Source of the DNA: Anolis sagrei
Lineage: Eukaryota > Chordata > Lepidosauria > Squamata > Anolidae
Assembly (NCBI RefSeq): GCF_037176765.1
Contig: NC_090022.1
Location: forward strand, 178,490,117 to 178,554,116
Length of the DNA stretch: 64,000 nt
Reading direction: 5' to 3'
The notes under the pieces are model-generated. The model searched no databases, had not been told where the DNA came from, and saw only the letters and a list, made by a program, of their open reading frames with translations. This document shows positions 27,646-36,971 of this stretch, in pieces. Both the position numbers and the translations under genes were made by a program. How positions within the stretch are numbered: the stretch's first letter is position 1; the number at the start of each line of letters is the position of its first letter.

Positions 27646-29709
27646 TACATTGTTAGAATTAAAGAAAAAAGGAAAAAGGGGAAAAAACATACAACACCTT
27701 AAGATATAAAAAAAGGAAAACACACACACATAGGCCAAGCTAACATAAGCCAAACAAGCAATCTGTATAAATAAAAATGTAATGTTTCTTTGTGGGATTA
27801 ACATAACTCTAAAACCACTGGACGAAACGACATGAAATTTGAACAAAACACTCCTAACAGACCAATGAGTGTCCATCACTCATAACCCCCCCCCCCCCCA
27901 AAGTGGAAAGGATGAAAAGAGAAATGAAATACAGAAAAAAGGGAAGGAAGAGGGTGGGAAGGAAGGGGAAAAGAAGGAAGGAAAGAGAGAAAGAAGGAAG
28001 GAAGGAAGGAAGGAAGGAAGGAAGGAAGGAAGGAAGAGAGGAAGAGAAGAGTAATGGAAAGAAATGGGTAGAGAAAGAAGGAAGGAGAGAAGGAAAGAAA
28101 AAAGGAAAGGAAGGAAAGAGGGAGCAAAGGAAGAAGACAAAGAAAGAGAAAGAGGGAGGGAAGGAAGGATGGAAGCAAAAGGCAAAGGAAGGAAGGAAAA
28201 AGGCAGAAAAGGGAGAAAGGGAAGGAAAAGAAAAAGGGAGGGAAAAAAGCGGTAGAGAAAGAAGGAAGGAGAGAAGGAAAGATGAAAAGGGAAGGAGCGA
28301 AAGAAGGAGAGAAGGTTGGCCACAGCAACGCATGGCGGGTACAGCTAGTCTATATAAATAAAAATATAATGTTTCTTTGTGGGATTAACATAACTCAAAA
28401 ACCAGTGGGCCAATTGACACCAAATTTGGAGACAATACACCTATCAGGCCAACGAGTGACCATCACTCATAAAAACACTGAAAAACGCAGCAGAAAAAAA
28501 AGCCAAAAAACAAAAATTACATTGCAACGCAAACACACATATACACAAATACATGCACACACAAAACACATATACACAGACTGGGACACAGCAACGCATG
28601 GCAGGGAATGGATAGGAAATAAATAAATAAATACAAATACACAACTTCCTTCCTTCCCTTTGAGGAAGAGATTCTTCCTAAGCCTTCATGGTACTATGTA
28701 TTGTCGAAGGCTTTCATGGCCAGAATCACTGGGTTGTTGTAGGTTTTTTCAGGCTAGATGGCCATGTTCTAGAGGCATTTTCTCCTGACGTTTCACCTGC
28801 ATCTATGGCAAGCATCCTCAGAGGTGGTGAGGTCTGCTGGAAGTAGGAAAAAGGGTTTATTTATCTGTGGAATGACCAGGGTGGGACAAAGGACTCTTGT
28901 CTGCTGGAGCTCGGTGTGAATGTTTCAACTGACCACCTTGATTAGCATTTGATGGCCAGAGAAGCCATTGAAATCCACAAGCATGTGGACAATTTCAACA
29001 GAAAGGAGGAAACCTTGAAAATGAACAAAATCTGGCTACCAGTATTAAAAAAAGGTCTAAAATTACAACAGCTAAACAACAGAAGAGAAACAATTTGGGA
29101 CATCTAATCAACAAAAGATTGCTCCAGGCACTGCCAGGCCATCAAATGCTAATCAAGGTGGTCAGTTGAAACATTCACACCTAGCTCCAGCAGACAAGAG
29201 TTCTTTGTCCCACCCTGGTCATTCCACAGATATATAAACCCTTTTTCCTATTTCCAACAGACCTCGCTACCTCTGAGGATGCTTGACATAGATGCAGGCG
29301 AAACGTCAGGAGAAAATATGCCTCTAGAACATGGCCATATAGCCCGAAAAAACCTACAACAACCTTCGTGGTACTGTTTTTACTCATTGTATCTGTGGGT
29401 CCCACTTTGAGGCATAGGGGTGTATAAATAAATAGAATAATTAAAATAGAAATAAATGCAGTAAATAAGGGCACCCGCTCCCCCAGGCCACACATGTGCG
29501 GTTTCCCTGACATAAAAACCTGTGGCAAAACAAGCTCCACAGAGCCCTCTGTATATAAGCCTTGCCAGCGACCCCTTTGGCGTTGTGTGCTGTCTGCTGT
29601 CCCCTCAAGGAAGGGCTCCTCCGGCCCAGGCAAGCTCACCTCCTGAGGCCGCCGGGCTCCCGCTCCCGCCGCCGCCATTGCCTTTTCCCGGGCCCTCAGC
29701 CGCTGCCAT
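21744..29709 (-). CDS. SLC35A2: UDP-galactose transporter, four coding exons
   Basis: Coding exons in transcript order are 29709-29640, 25851-25669, 24543-24392 and 22490-21744. Splice sites are canonical and phases match, giving 1152 nt and 383 residues (human about 393-396). SLC35A2 is a ten-helix nucleotide-sugar antiporter that brings UDP-galactose into the Golgi in exchange for UMP for glycoprotein and glycolipid galactosylation. Family blocks are seen in order: [20 protein letters not shown] (helix 1), [100 protein letters not shown] and [20 protein letters not shown]. The start was chosen for its perfect Kozak (GCCACCATGG) and because only this frame joins exon 2. The C-terminus ends in TKSVLVN. 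Identity is very secure. Confidence 0.97.
23275..23945. repeat. Non-autonomous TIR element copy split by a SINE
   Basis: The left end caggtagttaccaactttca and the right end cttacaaacaaattcaactt match the ends of the element at 253-690 and 61985-62230. The ACA-SINE2 at 23507-23758 interrupts it. Confidence 0.5.
23507..23758 (-). mobile_element. ACA-SINE2, minus orientation
   Basis: Full-length copy from the tail complement (gtcgtgtcaggagcaagtcg) to the tRNA-like head (gggtttaacccactgcgcca). The B-box complement ggattcgaacc at about 23688 is close to the canonical GGTTCGAATCC. Confidence 0.9.
24392..24543 (-). CDS. SLC35A2: SLC35A2 coding exon 3, helices 3-4
   Basis: The acceptor is ccttctccag|GT and the donor CAG|GTGAGA. 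It encodes [20 protein letters not shown] and then [20 protein letters not shown] and [10 protein letters not shown]. The exon holds the family signature [17 protein letters not shown]. Confidence 0.96.
25395..25612. repeat. Palindromic MITE in SLC35A2 intron 2
   Basis: The ends are atggtgcacctacactgtgg and cattaattccatagtgtatg, with inverted internal words (tgacactgttttaattgcca against agttgaagtggtgtcgaact). The family recurs at 43150, 55405, 56128 and 57940. Confidence 0.6.
25669..25851 (-). CDS. SLC35A2: SLC35A2 coding exon 2, helices 1-2
   Basis: The acceptor is ttcattctcag|GT and the donor AAAG|GTGGGC. It encodes [20 protein letters not shown] and then [20 protein letters not shown] through LLIFIQKK. 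This is the first transmembrane hairpin, nearly identical to the mammalian protein. Confidence 0.96.
27060..27470 (+). repeat. L2-like LINE 3' end
   Basis: Remains of the reverse transcriptase C-terminus ([14 protein letters not shown] at about 27185-27225) are followed by a 3'UTR with ctgccttgagccacaagggg and a polyadenylation-like end. A related 3'UTR lies at 58880-59045. Confidence 0.55.
27762..28348 (+). mobile_element. Non-autonomous Helitron carrying a purine tract
   Basis: It starts TCTGTATAAATAAAAATG after an A, and ends with a GCAACGCATGGC hairpin-like stretch and CTAG before T. These are the Helitron signs: 5' TC, 3' CTRR, a 3' hairpin and A/T insertion. The interior is mostly a GAAGG-type purine run (27908-28318). 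A second Helitron begins at the next base. Confidence 0.8.
27908..28318 (+). repeat. 400-bp polypurine tract (GGAAG-rich)
   Basis: Almost uninterrupted A/G on the plus strand, with GAAGG units expanded at 27980-28035. In SLC35A2 sense direction it is polypyrimidine. Open frames through it on both strands are low-complexity artefacts. Confidence 0.95.
28349..28615 (+). mobile_element. Second Helitron, head to tail with the first
   Basis: It begins TCTATATAAATAAAAATA directly at the base after the CTAG of the previous copy. It shares gggattaacataactc and the body (ccaatttg..acaccaaatttgg words) and ends caacgcatggcagggaatgg-ATAG. Confidence 0.8.
28697..29368 (+). mobile_element. 5'-truncated PLE with inverted terminus at its left
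   Basis: The left 230 bp are the complement of the element's own terminus. Then follow coding remains ([18 protein letters not shown]), a 3'UTR and the sense terminus. Hammerhead-like motifs lie at 28784-28824 (-) and 29270-29310 (+), both with intact core boxes. The inverted terminal copy is typical of Penelope-like insertions. It lies in SLC35A2 intron 1, close to exon 1. Confidence 0.85.
29640..29709 (-). CDS. SLC35A2: SLC35A2 coding exon 1
   Basis: The start codon is 29709-29707 in GCCACCATGG. It encodes [20 protein letters not shown] and then ASG plus one base, followed by donor G|GTGAGC. This is a Gly/Ser/Pro-rich cytosolic N-terminus similar in length and composition to the human one. 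A second ATG 31 bases downstream lies in another frame that does not join exon 2. Confidence 0.9.
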
Positions 29710-29900
29710 GGTGGCAACCGCTGGGCAACCGAGCTGCCCCGCCGTCGCCGGCACTTCCGCATCCCCCTGTCGCCAGACGACTTCCGCTTCCGGAGAAGGA
29801 GAGGAAAGGCCGGAAGGGGGCAGCGCGCGGAATGCTAGGTGCGCGGGGAATGCTAGGTGCCATCGAGCGCCACGCTTGCAGTGGGCGGGGCGATGAAAGC
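29710..29900 (-). promoter_or_regulatory. SLC35A2: SLC35A2 CpG-rich promoter with ETS and GC boxes
   Basis: A CpG-dense block of roughly 29545-29900 surrounds coding exon 1. ETS-type cores (CGGAAG in either orientation) lie near 29753-29759, 29780-29786, 29787-29793 and 29809-29815, and a GC box (GGGCGGGGC) at 29883-29891. An imperfect tandem repeat of GCGCGG(GG)AATGCTAGGT covers 29825-29858. No TATA box is seen. This fits a TATA-less housekeeping promoter. The transcription start is not defined. Confidence 0.7.
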
Positions 29901-30011
29901 AACAAAGTCTTACTAAAGGAGTAGAGTGACACAAAGCGTCCAACTTCCGAGTTGATTCTGACTCTTCCCCACCCTGGGTTTCTCAGAGTGTAATCACTCC
30001 GATTTGAAGCA

Positions 30012-30690
30012 ACGCAAAGGAAGGCCTTGTGGACAACAAGTTAAACATGAGCCAACAATGTGATGTGGCGGCAAAAAAAGCCAATGGGATTTTGGCCTGC
30101 ATCAGTAGGAGCATAGTGTCTAGATCTAGGGAAGTAATGCTACCCCTCTATTCTGCTTTGGTTAGACCACATCTGGAATATTGTGTCCAATTCTGGGCAC
30201 CACAATTCAAGAGAGATATTGACAAGCTGGAATGTGTCCAGAGGAGGGCGACTAAAATGATAAAAGGTCTGGAGAACAAGCCCTATGAGGAGCGGCTTAA
30301 GGAGCTGGGCATGTTTAGCCTGAAGAAGAGAAGGCTGAGAGGAGATATGATAGCCATGTATAAATATGTGAGAGGAAGCCACAGGGAGGAGGGAGCAAGC
30401 TTGTTTTCTGCTTCCCTGGAGACTAGGACGCGGAACAATGGCTTCAAACTACAAGAGAGGAGATTCCATCTGAACATTAGGAAGAACCTGACTGTGAGAG
30501 CTGTTCAGCAGTGGAACTCTCTGCCCCGGAGTGGTGGAGGCTCCTTCCTTGGAAGCTTTTAAGCAGAGGCTGGATGGCCATCTGTCGGGGGTGATTTGAA
30601 TGCAATATTCCTGCTTCTTGGCAGGGGGTTGGACTGGATGGCCCGTGAGGTCTCTTCCAACTCTTTGATTCTATGATTCTAAGGCAAAAG
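30012..30690 (+). mobile_element. CR1 LINE 3' portion
   Basis: A long plus-strand frame encodes [40 protein letters not shown] and onward, the CR1 reverse transcriptase C-terminus, then the usual tail ttgattctatgattct. It is 5' truncated and sits about 300 bp upstream of SLC35A2 exon 1. Confidence 0.9.
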
Positions 30691-30764
30691 TTGGACCTCA
30701 GGGAAATTCTTAAAAATTGCCTCTAAGAATATTATACCGAGTGAGAGAGTGTGACTTGACCAAG

Positions 30765-30885
30765 GCTCTTTCTACACTGCTATATAATCCAGATTGTCAA
30801 AGCAGATCCATATTATCTGTATGAACTGGATTATATTAATCTACACTGCTCATCAATCTACACTGGATTTTATTAATCTACACTG
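30765..30885. repeat. ATAATCC-type MITE fragment
   Basis: ctacactgctatataatcca, then repeated attaatctacactg words, in an imperfect copy. Confidence 0.5.
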
Positions 30886-31661
30886 CTGACCAAATTTGGC
30901 TCACTGAGTCTCCATGATGCACTCTACATCCTGCTATGGTTTGGAGGAGGATGCACCATGGATGATGGGACTTCCAATACCTCCACTTTCTTCCTGAGAC
31001 CAATACAACTGCCAACAATGATGGATCAAGAGCACAATTCACACACAGAACCAGCATGACCCACTCTACATCCTGGTGCGGTTTAGAAGAATTTGGAGAA
31101 GGATGATGGGACTTGCAATCACTTCACTCACTTCCTATGACCACTGAGACCCTCACCAATGACTGAACAAGATCAAACTTGGCACACAGAGCCCCCCTGA
31201 CTCACTCTACATCCTGGTGTTCTTTCGAGCAGGACAGACGATGGATGATGGGACTTCAAGTACCTCCACTCCCTTCCCAAGACAGCTGCAACCCTCATCT
31301 AATGACCGATCAAGACCAAACTTGGCACACCAACCCCTCATGAGCCACTCTACATCCCGGTGCTGTTTAGAGCAGGATGGACGATGGATAATGGGACTTG
31401 CAGTACCTCCACTCACTTCCTGAGACCACAGCGACACTCATGCAATGACTGATCAAGACCAAACTTGGCACACAGAGCCCCCATGATCCACTCTACATCC
31501 TGATGCAGTTTGGAGGAGGATGGACCACAGATTATGCGACTCGCAGTACCATCACTAACTTCCTGAGACCACTGCCAGCCATATAAATAACTGATAAAGG
31601 CCAAACTGGATACAATAGTCCTTTCTCAAATAACCCGGGCAACGCCGGGTCCCCAAGCTAG
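30886..31661 (+). mobile_element. Helitron-like element with internal ~142-bp tandem array
   Basis: The right end has the hairpin ACCCGG/CCGGGT (31633-31650) 8 bases before CTAG (31658-31661), followed by T, a Helitron 3' end. Upstream are five diverged units of about 140-145 bp, each starting near cactctacatcctg (about 30919, 31061, 31201, 31344, 31486). The 5' end is not certain. Confidence 0.7.
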
Positions 31662-31689
31662 TTCCAGTTCAAAGCAGATAACCTGAATG

Positions 31690-32045
31690 GCTGTGAGTAT
31701 TCTGAGCTGTATGGCCATGTTCCAGAAGCATTCTCTCCTGATGTTTCGCCCACATCTATGGCAAGCATCCTCAGAGGTTGTGAGGTCTGTTGGAAACTAG
31801 GAAATTAGGTTTATATATTTGTGGAATAATGTTGCAATGGGCTATATTGATTAGCATTTAATGGCCTTGCAGCTTCAAAGCCAGGCTGCTTCCTGTCTGG
31901 GGAAATCCTTCGTTGGGAGGTGTTAGCTGGCCCTGATTGTTTCTTGTCTGGAATTCCCGTGATTTCTGATTATTGTTCTTTATTTACTGTCCTGATTTTA
32001 GAGTTTTTAAATACTGGTAGCCAGAATGTGTTCATTTTCAAAATA
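31690..32045 (-). mobile_element. PLE 3' fragment, minus orientation
   Basis: The complement of the PLE terminus (ctgtatggccatgttccaga) is followed by the 3'UTR and the last coding block. A hammerhead-like motif lies at 31737-31777 (-) with GAAACATC. It is an older variant with stem II GCTTGC/GTGGGC. Confidence 0.75.
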
Positions 32046-32170
32046 ATTTTTATTTTAAAGAGTTAGGGCAGGAGTCCTCAAGCTGGGCCAAGTCACAGTC
32101 CCACAAACTGTTGGAGGCCCAGTTTATAATTTGAAAAAAAGCATGAATGAATTCCTGTGCACACTGCACA

Positions 32171-32260
32171 TATTTTATTTATTCATTTATTTATTTACGA
32201 CATTTATATGCCGCCCTTCTCACCCCTAAGGGGACTCAGAGCGACTTACAGGGTATATAT
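32171..32260 (-). repeat. L2 3' end, minus orientation
   Basis: tatttatttattcatttatt followed by cgacatttatatgccgccct and ggggactcagagcg is the complement of the L2 3' end. The AT-rich stretch 32261-32500 follows. Confidence 0.7.
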
Positions 32261-32504
32261 TACATACAATATATTATATTATTAGCATAGTACAATATCA
32301 GCATTAAACATTGCAATATTGCACCATACCACTATATCATAATATTATTAGTAATATTACATGTAAGATAACTATATAACTATAATATCATATTATTATA
32401 TTGTAACTATAATATATTATTATATTGCATTACATTGTAATATTATAAACATTATATGTATATACAATATATTATGTTATACTATATTATATTATATTAT
32501 ATTA

Positions 32505-33292
32505 TGCCTTAGTCACTTCCAGATTGGACTACTGTAATGCACTCTATGTGGGGCTGCCCTTGAAAACGGCCCGGAAATTTCAATTGGTCCAACGGGCGGC
32601 GGCCAGGTTGTTAACTGGTGCTCCTTACAGGGAGAGGTCAACCCTCCTGTTTAAGGAGCTCCACTGGCTGCCATTCATTTTCCGGTCCCAATTCAAGGTG
32701 CAGGTGCTTACCTACAAAGCCCTAAACGGTTTGGGACCCACCTACCTGCGTGACCGCATCTCTGTGTATGAACCCACACAATCTCTTCATTCATCTGGAG
32801 AGGCCCTGCTCACAATCCCACCTGCATCGCAGGCGCGATTGGTGGGGACGAGGGACAGGGCTTTCTCGGTGGTGGCCCCTCGACTCTGGAACTCTCTCCC
32901 TAAGGACATCAGACAGGCCCCGTCGCTAGCAATCTTTAGGAGGAGCTTAGAAACGTGGTTGTTCCAGTGTGCCTTTCCAGAATAAGGAAACTCCTAGCAT
33001 TATGTCCCAATGCACTTTATCAGAGATCTAGAATATCTGCATGCCCATCCTCCTCCAAACACCCCACCTTGTCATGCCCAGCACTTCTAATTTTAATTAT
33101 TACATTTGGCCCGGCCAGTGTTTTTAATTGCGTCACTGGGTGTTGTTATTGTTATTGCTTTGTTTTTTGAGTTATTGTGTTGTTGTTGTTGCTTCTGTTT
33201 TATTGTTGTATTTGGGCTCGGCCTAGTGTAAGCCGCACCGAGTCCTTCGGGAGATGGTAGCGGGGTACAAATAAAGGTTTATTATCATTATT
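32505..33292 (+). mobile_element. L2 LINE 3' portion
   Basis: A 153-codon frame encodes the L2 reverse transcriptase C-terminus (MDYCNALYVGLPLKTARKFQ, AARLLTG, LHWLPF, RAFSVVAPRLWNSLPKDIRQ). The 3'UTR ends gtaccgcaccgagtcc-type words and a TTA/ATT tail. It is 5' truncated. Confidence 0.85.
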
Positions 33293-33826
33293 ATTATCAT
33301 TATTATTATTAGAATATACATGCAAACACACACATACACACACACATGTACACATATCTATACACACACATCTTATTTGTAGTGCAAAAAACACTTAAAA
33401 ACAGTACAATAATTAAAATGAAGAACAATTTTAACAAATATAAACTTATTAGTATTTCAATGGGAAGTGTGGGCCTGCTTTTGGATGATGAGACAGGATT
33501 GTTGTTGTTGCTTTCGAGTCGTTTCAGACTTAGGTTGACCCTGAGCGAGAGCCGGGTAAATGACCTTGGAGGGCCACATCCGGCCCCTGGGCTTTAGTTT
33601 GAGGATCCCTGAGTTAGGGTATGGGGGTAAAGGGGTATGGGAGTGGGTGAAAAAATAATAATAGTAATAATAATAGTAATAAAAGTGAAAAAAGTGAAGA
33701 GAGAAAAAAAGCAAAATAGTAAGAAGTAAAAAAAAGGTGGTCTCCAAAGTAGTTTGTTTGACTTCCATTCTTTTCATCTGGATCTAATTCAATTCATATT
33801 ACTTTTATTCACCCCGTCTTTATACA

Positions 33827-34192
33827 TCTATATAAATAAAAAATGTAGTGTTCGTTTTTGGGATTAACATAACTCAAAAACTACTAGACAAATTGACACC
33901 AAATTTGGACACAATACACCTATCAAGCCAACAAGTGACCATCACTCATAAAAACACTGAAAAACACAGTTGAAGGGACTTAAAAAGCCAACCCCCCCCC
34001 CAAAACCACATTACAACACATGCACAAAACTATATATATATAAGCACACATATATACACTAACACATGTGCAAAACCACACATACATATATATGCAAACA
34101 CACATATATACATATATACACAAATATATATACACACACAAAACACATATAGACAGACTGGGCCACAGCAACGTGTGGCAGGGGACGGCTAG
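33827..34192 (+). mobile_element. Non-autonomous Helitron
   Basis: It starts TCTATATAAATAAAAAATG after A (33826) and ends with a GCCAC/GTGGC hairpin (34162-34179) and CTAG (34189-34192) before T. The interior has CA/TA-rich runs. Confidence 0.85.
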
Positions 34193-34194
34193 TT

Positions 34195-34790
34195 TACAAT
34201 ATTTTTTCTTGTTTCCAATAATTTTTGAGAGCTGTCCAGTCTGTTGCTGTTTTCATTTTGCCTTGATGGATCCTCAGATGATATGTTAGATTGTCCATGA
34301 TCATGATATCTAATATTTTCAATGTCCGTTCTTTGGTTGGAAATTCTTCACTCTTCCATTTTCAGGCTGCTATGACCATATAATTTAATACAACCACTTG
34401 ATTCTTGTTGAAATTTGTGTCAGTCATTCCTAGCAAAACAAAACAAAACTCCAACTTCATTTGGAATTTTGTTTTAAATATTTCCTGTATTGTTTCATGG
34501 ATGCGCTTCCAGTAGTCTTTTTACAGCCCCGCCACATATGATAAAATGTACCCACATGGGTTCCCCATTTCCAGCATTGGTCCTTGATGTTTTTATAGCA
34601 CTTTGGTCAATTTTTGTGGTGTCATGTACCATTGGTACATCATTTTATACGAATTTTCTTGGAGATCCTATGAATATTTGTACAGGTGTTCCAGATGTTC
34701 TCCCATTTTCCATTTTTATTGAGTGTCCAAAGTGTACCACCCATTTTGTCATGCAATCTTTTAACGATACAAAAGGTTTGTTAGGGTAAA
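34195..34790 (-). mobile_element. L1 LINE ORF2 C-terminal fragment, minus orientation
   Basis: The complement translates to a C-terminal ORF2 remnant with CWKCGNPYGTFYHMWRGCKK (zinc-knuckle-like block) and TDWTALKNYW. It is broken in frame and 5' truncated. Confidence 0.75.
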
Positions 34791-34861
34791 CCCTCTTTCA
34801 CTCAAACTCAGCCCCCCCCCCCCCCCCGAATCAAATTCAGCTCCCCCCGAATCAAAATCCT

Positions 34862-35678
34862 GGCTACAGGCCTGCTGTTGGCCTTTAATTTGTAGTATTG
34901 CCTTGGGAAGTCTGATCTGGCCACGGTGGTCCACGCTCTTGTTACATCCCGAATAGACTACTACAACGCTCTCTACGTGGGGTTGCCCTTGAAGACTGTT
35001 CAGAAACTTCAACTAGTCCAGCGAGCGGCAGCCAGATTGCTCACCGGGGCGACATACAGGGAGCATACCACCCCCCTGCTATGCCAGCTCCACTGGCTGC
35101 CGGTTCAGTTCCGAGCACAATTCAAGGTGCTGGTCTTGACCTATAAAACCCTGTACGGTTCCGGTCCACTGTATCTGTCCGAACGTATCTCCCGCTACGT
35201 CCCACCTCGGAGCTTGAGATCATCTGGGGAGGTCCTGCTCTCGACCCCACCACTCTCACAAGTGAGGCTGGTGGGGACGAGGAGCAGGGCTTTCTCAATG
35301 GTGGTCCTTCACCTGTGGAACTCACTCCCCGGGGAAATCAGAGCATCACCATCCCTCCTCTCCTTCAGGAGGAGGGTGAAAACTTGGTTATGGGACCAGG
35401 CCTTTGGGCAACCAGGCAATTAAAGACCAGCAGGATGGACGAAATGGTATTAAAAACGGATCTATGAGACAGCAAACACTGACAACGTAAGGGAGGAATT
35501 TAGGTCTGTATTGATTTTATTGATTTTTATTGGAATAATGCATGAAGATGTTAGTAATTGTGAATTTTACTGTAAGTTGAGATGATTGTTGTGATGCTGG
35601 CATCTAATCGTGCCTTTACTGTGTAAGCCCCCCTGGGTCCCCTTCGGGGTGAGAAGGGCGGGGTAAAAGAACCCCAAA

Positions 35679-35713
<35 letters not shown>

Positions 35714-35714
35714 A
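34862..35714 (+). mobile_element. L2 LINE 3' portion with AATA tail
   Basis: A 165-codon frame encodes VVHALVTSRIDYYNALYVGL through LRSSGEVLLSTPPLSQVRLV and SFRRRVKTWL. The 3'UTR ends ccttcggggtgagaagggcg and an (AATA)n tail (35675-35714). A C-run (34811-34826) lies just upstream. Confidence 0.85.
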
Positions 35715-35717
35715 ATA

Positions 35718-35811
35718 CTGCCTTCCAGCTGTGTTACGCTACAATTCCTGTCATCTCTGGGTAGAATTGGTTGTGAATGTTGGAAATGAGAGCCCAACCC
35801 ATCTAGTGGGC
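35718..35811 (+). repeat. 94-bp direct repeat, copy A
   Basis: ctgccttccagctgtgttac through gagcccaacccatctag recurs at 36878-36971 with few differences. No family recognised. Confidence 0.8.
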
Positions 35812-36284
35812 ACAAGAAGTTAAGGAAGCCTTATCTACAAGTAATAATAGCTTAGTGGTTGCTATTGGCCTCTCCCTTACTTGGCTTTGTAACAGACGCT
35901 CTTCTTCGAAACCCTAAATCTTCCTCTTTGAAAGCCACTGGTGACCCATTTTCTTGTCTCTGTCACTCATTTCTTGAATTTCAACCTCCGACCGGATGCT
36001 GCAACAGGGAAGGGCCAAGACAGGCATCCAGAGCACTCATTCAGGAGCTATTCAGGTGGGTGGCACAGGCCCTGTAGCAAGGTGTGGCAGGGAAATGTGT
36101 ACTCGAGCGGGCAAGTAAACACTGGACTGACGTCTGGGTGCTGTGGTGCGTCACTTCTTGATCCGTTCCTGGACGGACATCCCCAGCAGAGAGGATTTAC
36201 GGGAAACTCTCCTCTTGTGAGCCTTCCACCTGGCATTGCTTCTCACAAAGGGAGTGGCAAGCAGCAGGAGAGAAGAGAACCAAG

Positions 36285-36546
36285 AGAACCGGCTTCAAAC
36301 TACAAGAGAGGAGATTCCATCTGAACATTAGGAAGAACTTCCTGACTGTGAGAGCCGTTCAGCAGTGGAACTCTCTGCCCCAGGGTGTGGTGGAGGCTCC
36401 TTCTTTGGAAGCTTTTAAGCAGAGGCTGGATGGCCATTTGTCAGGGGTGATTTGAATGCAATATTCCTGCTTCTTGGCAGGGGGTTGGACTGGATGGCCC
36501 ATGAGGTCTCTTCCAACTCTTTGATTCTATGATTCTATGATTCTAT
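36285..36546 (+). mobile_element. CR1 LINE 3' end fragment
   Basis: gaaccggcttcaaactacaa, then the CR1 C-terminal codons and the tail gattctatgattctatgatt. Confidence 0.9.
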
Positions 36547-36558
36547 CTCATGCATAAG

Positions 36559-36716
36559 ACTCTGGCTGGATTTACACTGCCCTATAATCCAGTTTCAGAA
36601 TGGGGATTAACTTCATAGAACTGGATTATGTCAGTCTACACGGCCACATAATCCGCATCATTGCAATTAATCCATATTCTGAAACTGGATTTTAGAGCAG
36701 TGTAGATCCAGCCTCA
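36559..36716. repeat. ATAATCC-type MITE, palindromic
   Basis: ctggctggatttacactgcc at the left, gcagtgtagatccagcctc at the right, with aatccagtttcagaat against atattctgaaactggatt inside. Confidence 0.8.
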
Positions 36717-36877
36717 GTGCCTTATAGGAATAGACAACCTGCAGTTTTCCAGGCACTGTCGGAGTGCACCTTCTGACAGCCATGGTTTGATGAGGAATGA
36801 TGGGAGCTGCAGTTCGCAAATGCCTGAAAAACTCGTATTTCCTGTCTGAACGGAGCTGAATTTAATGACCAATATAT

Positions 36878-36971
36878 CTGCCTTCCAGCTGTGTTACGCT
36901 ACAATTCCCAACATCTCTGGGTAGAATTGGTTGTTAATGTTGGAAATGAGAACCCAACCCATCTAGAGGGC
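36878..36971 (+). repeat. 94-bp direct repeat, copy B
   Basis: The second copy of 35718-35811. It runs straight into the BovB fragment. Confidence 0.8.

Larger units (their letters stand above)
25852..29639 (-). other. SLC35A2: SLC35A2 intron 1
   Basis: The contents, by position, are an L2-like 3' end (27060-27470), an AAT microsatellite (27613-27643), two Helitrons in tandem (27762-28615) with a 400-bp purine tract, and a PLE (28697-29368). The stretch 25852-27050 has no recognised feature. Confidence 0.7.
32069..33611. mobile_element. hAT CAGGGGTCC-family copy split by L2 sequences
   Basis: The left part is 32069-32170 and the right part 33365-33611. A perfect 8-bp duplication AGTTAGGG (32061-32068, 33612-33619) proves the two halves belong together. 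About 1.2 kb of L2 sequence lies between. Confidence 0.85.

Noticed and set aside
27854-28361. Several 110-160 codon open frames on both strands
   Set aside because: They lie in the purine tract, where few stop codons can occur. The proteins are low-complexity Ser/Phe/Pro or Lys/Glu/Arg runs with no domain.
29676-29678. Alternative SLC35A2 start ([13 protein letters not shown] frame)
   Set aside because: Splicing at 29640 from this frame enters exon 2 out of phase and hits a stop. The upstream ATG with the perfect Kozak joins in frame.
30919-31630. CRISPR-like or centromeric satellite array
   Set aside because: Units of about 142 bp without unique spacers, few and diverged, ending in a Helitron terminus.
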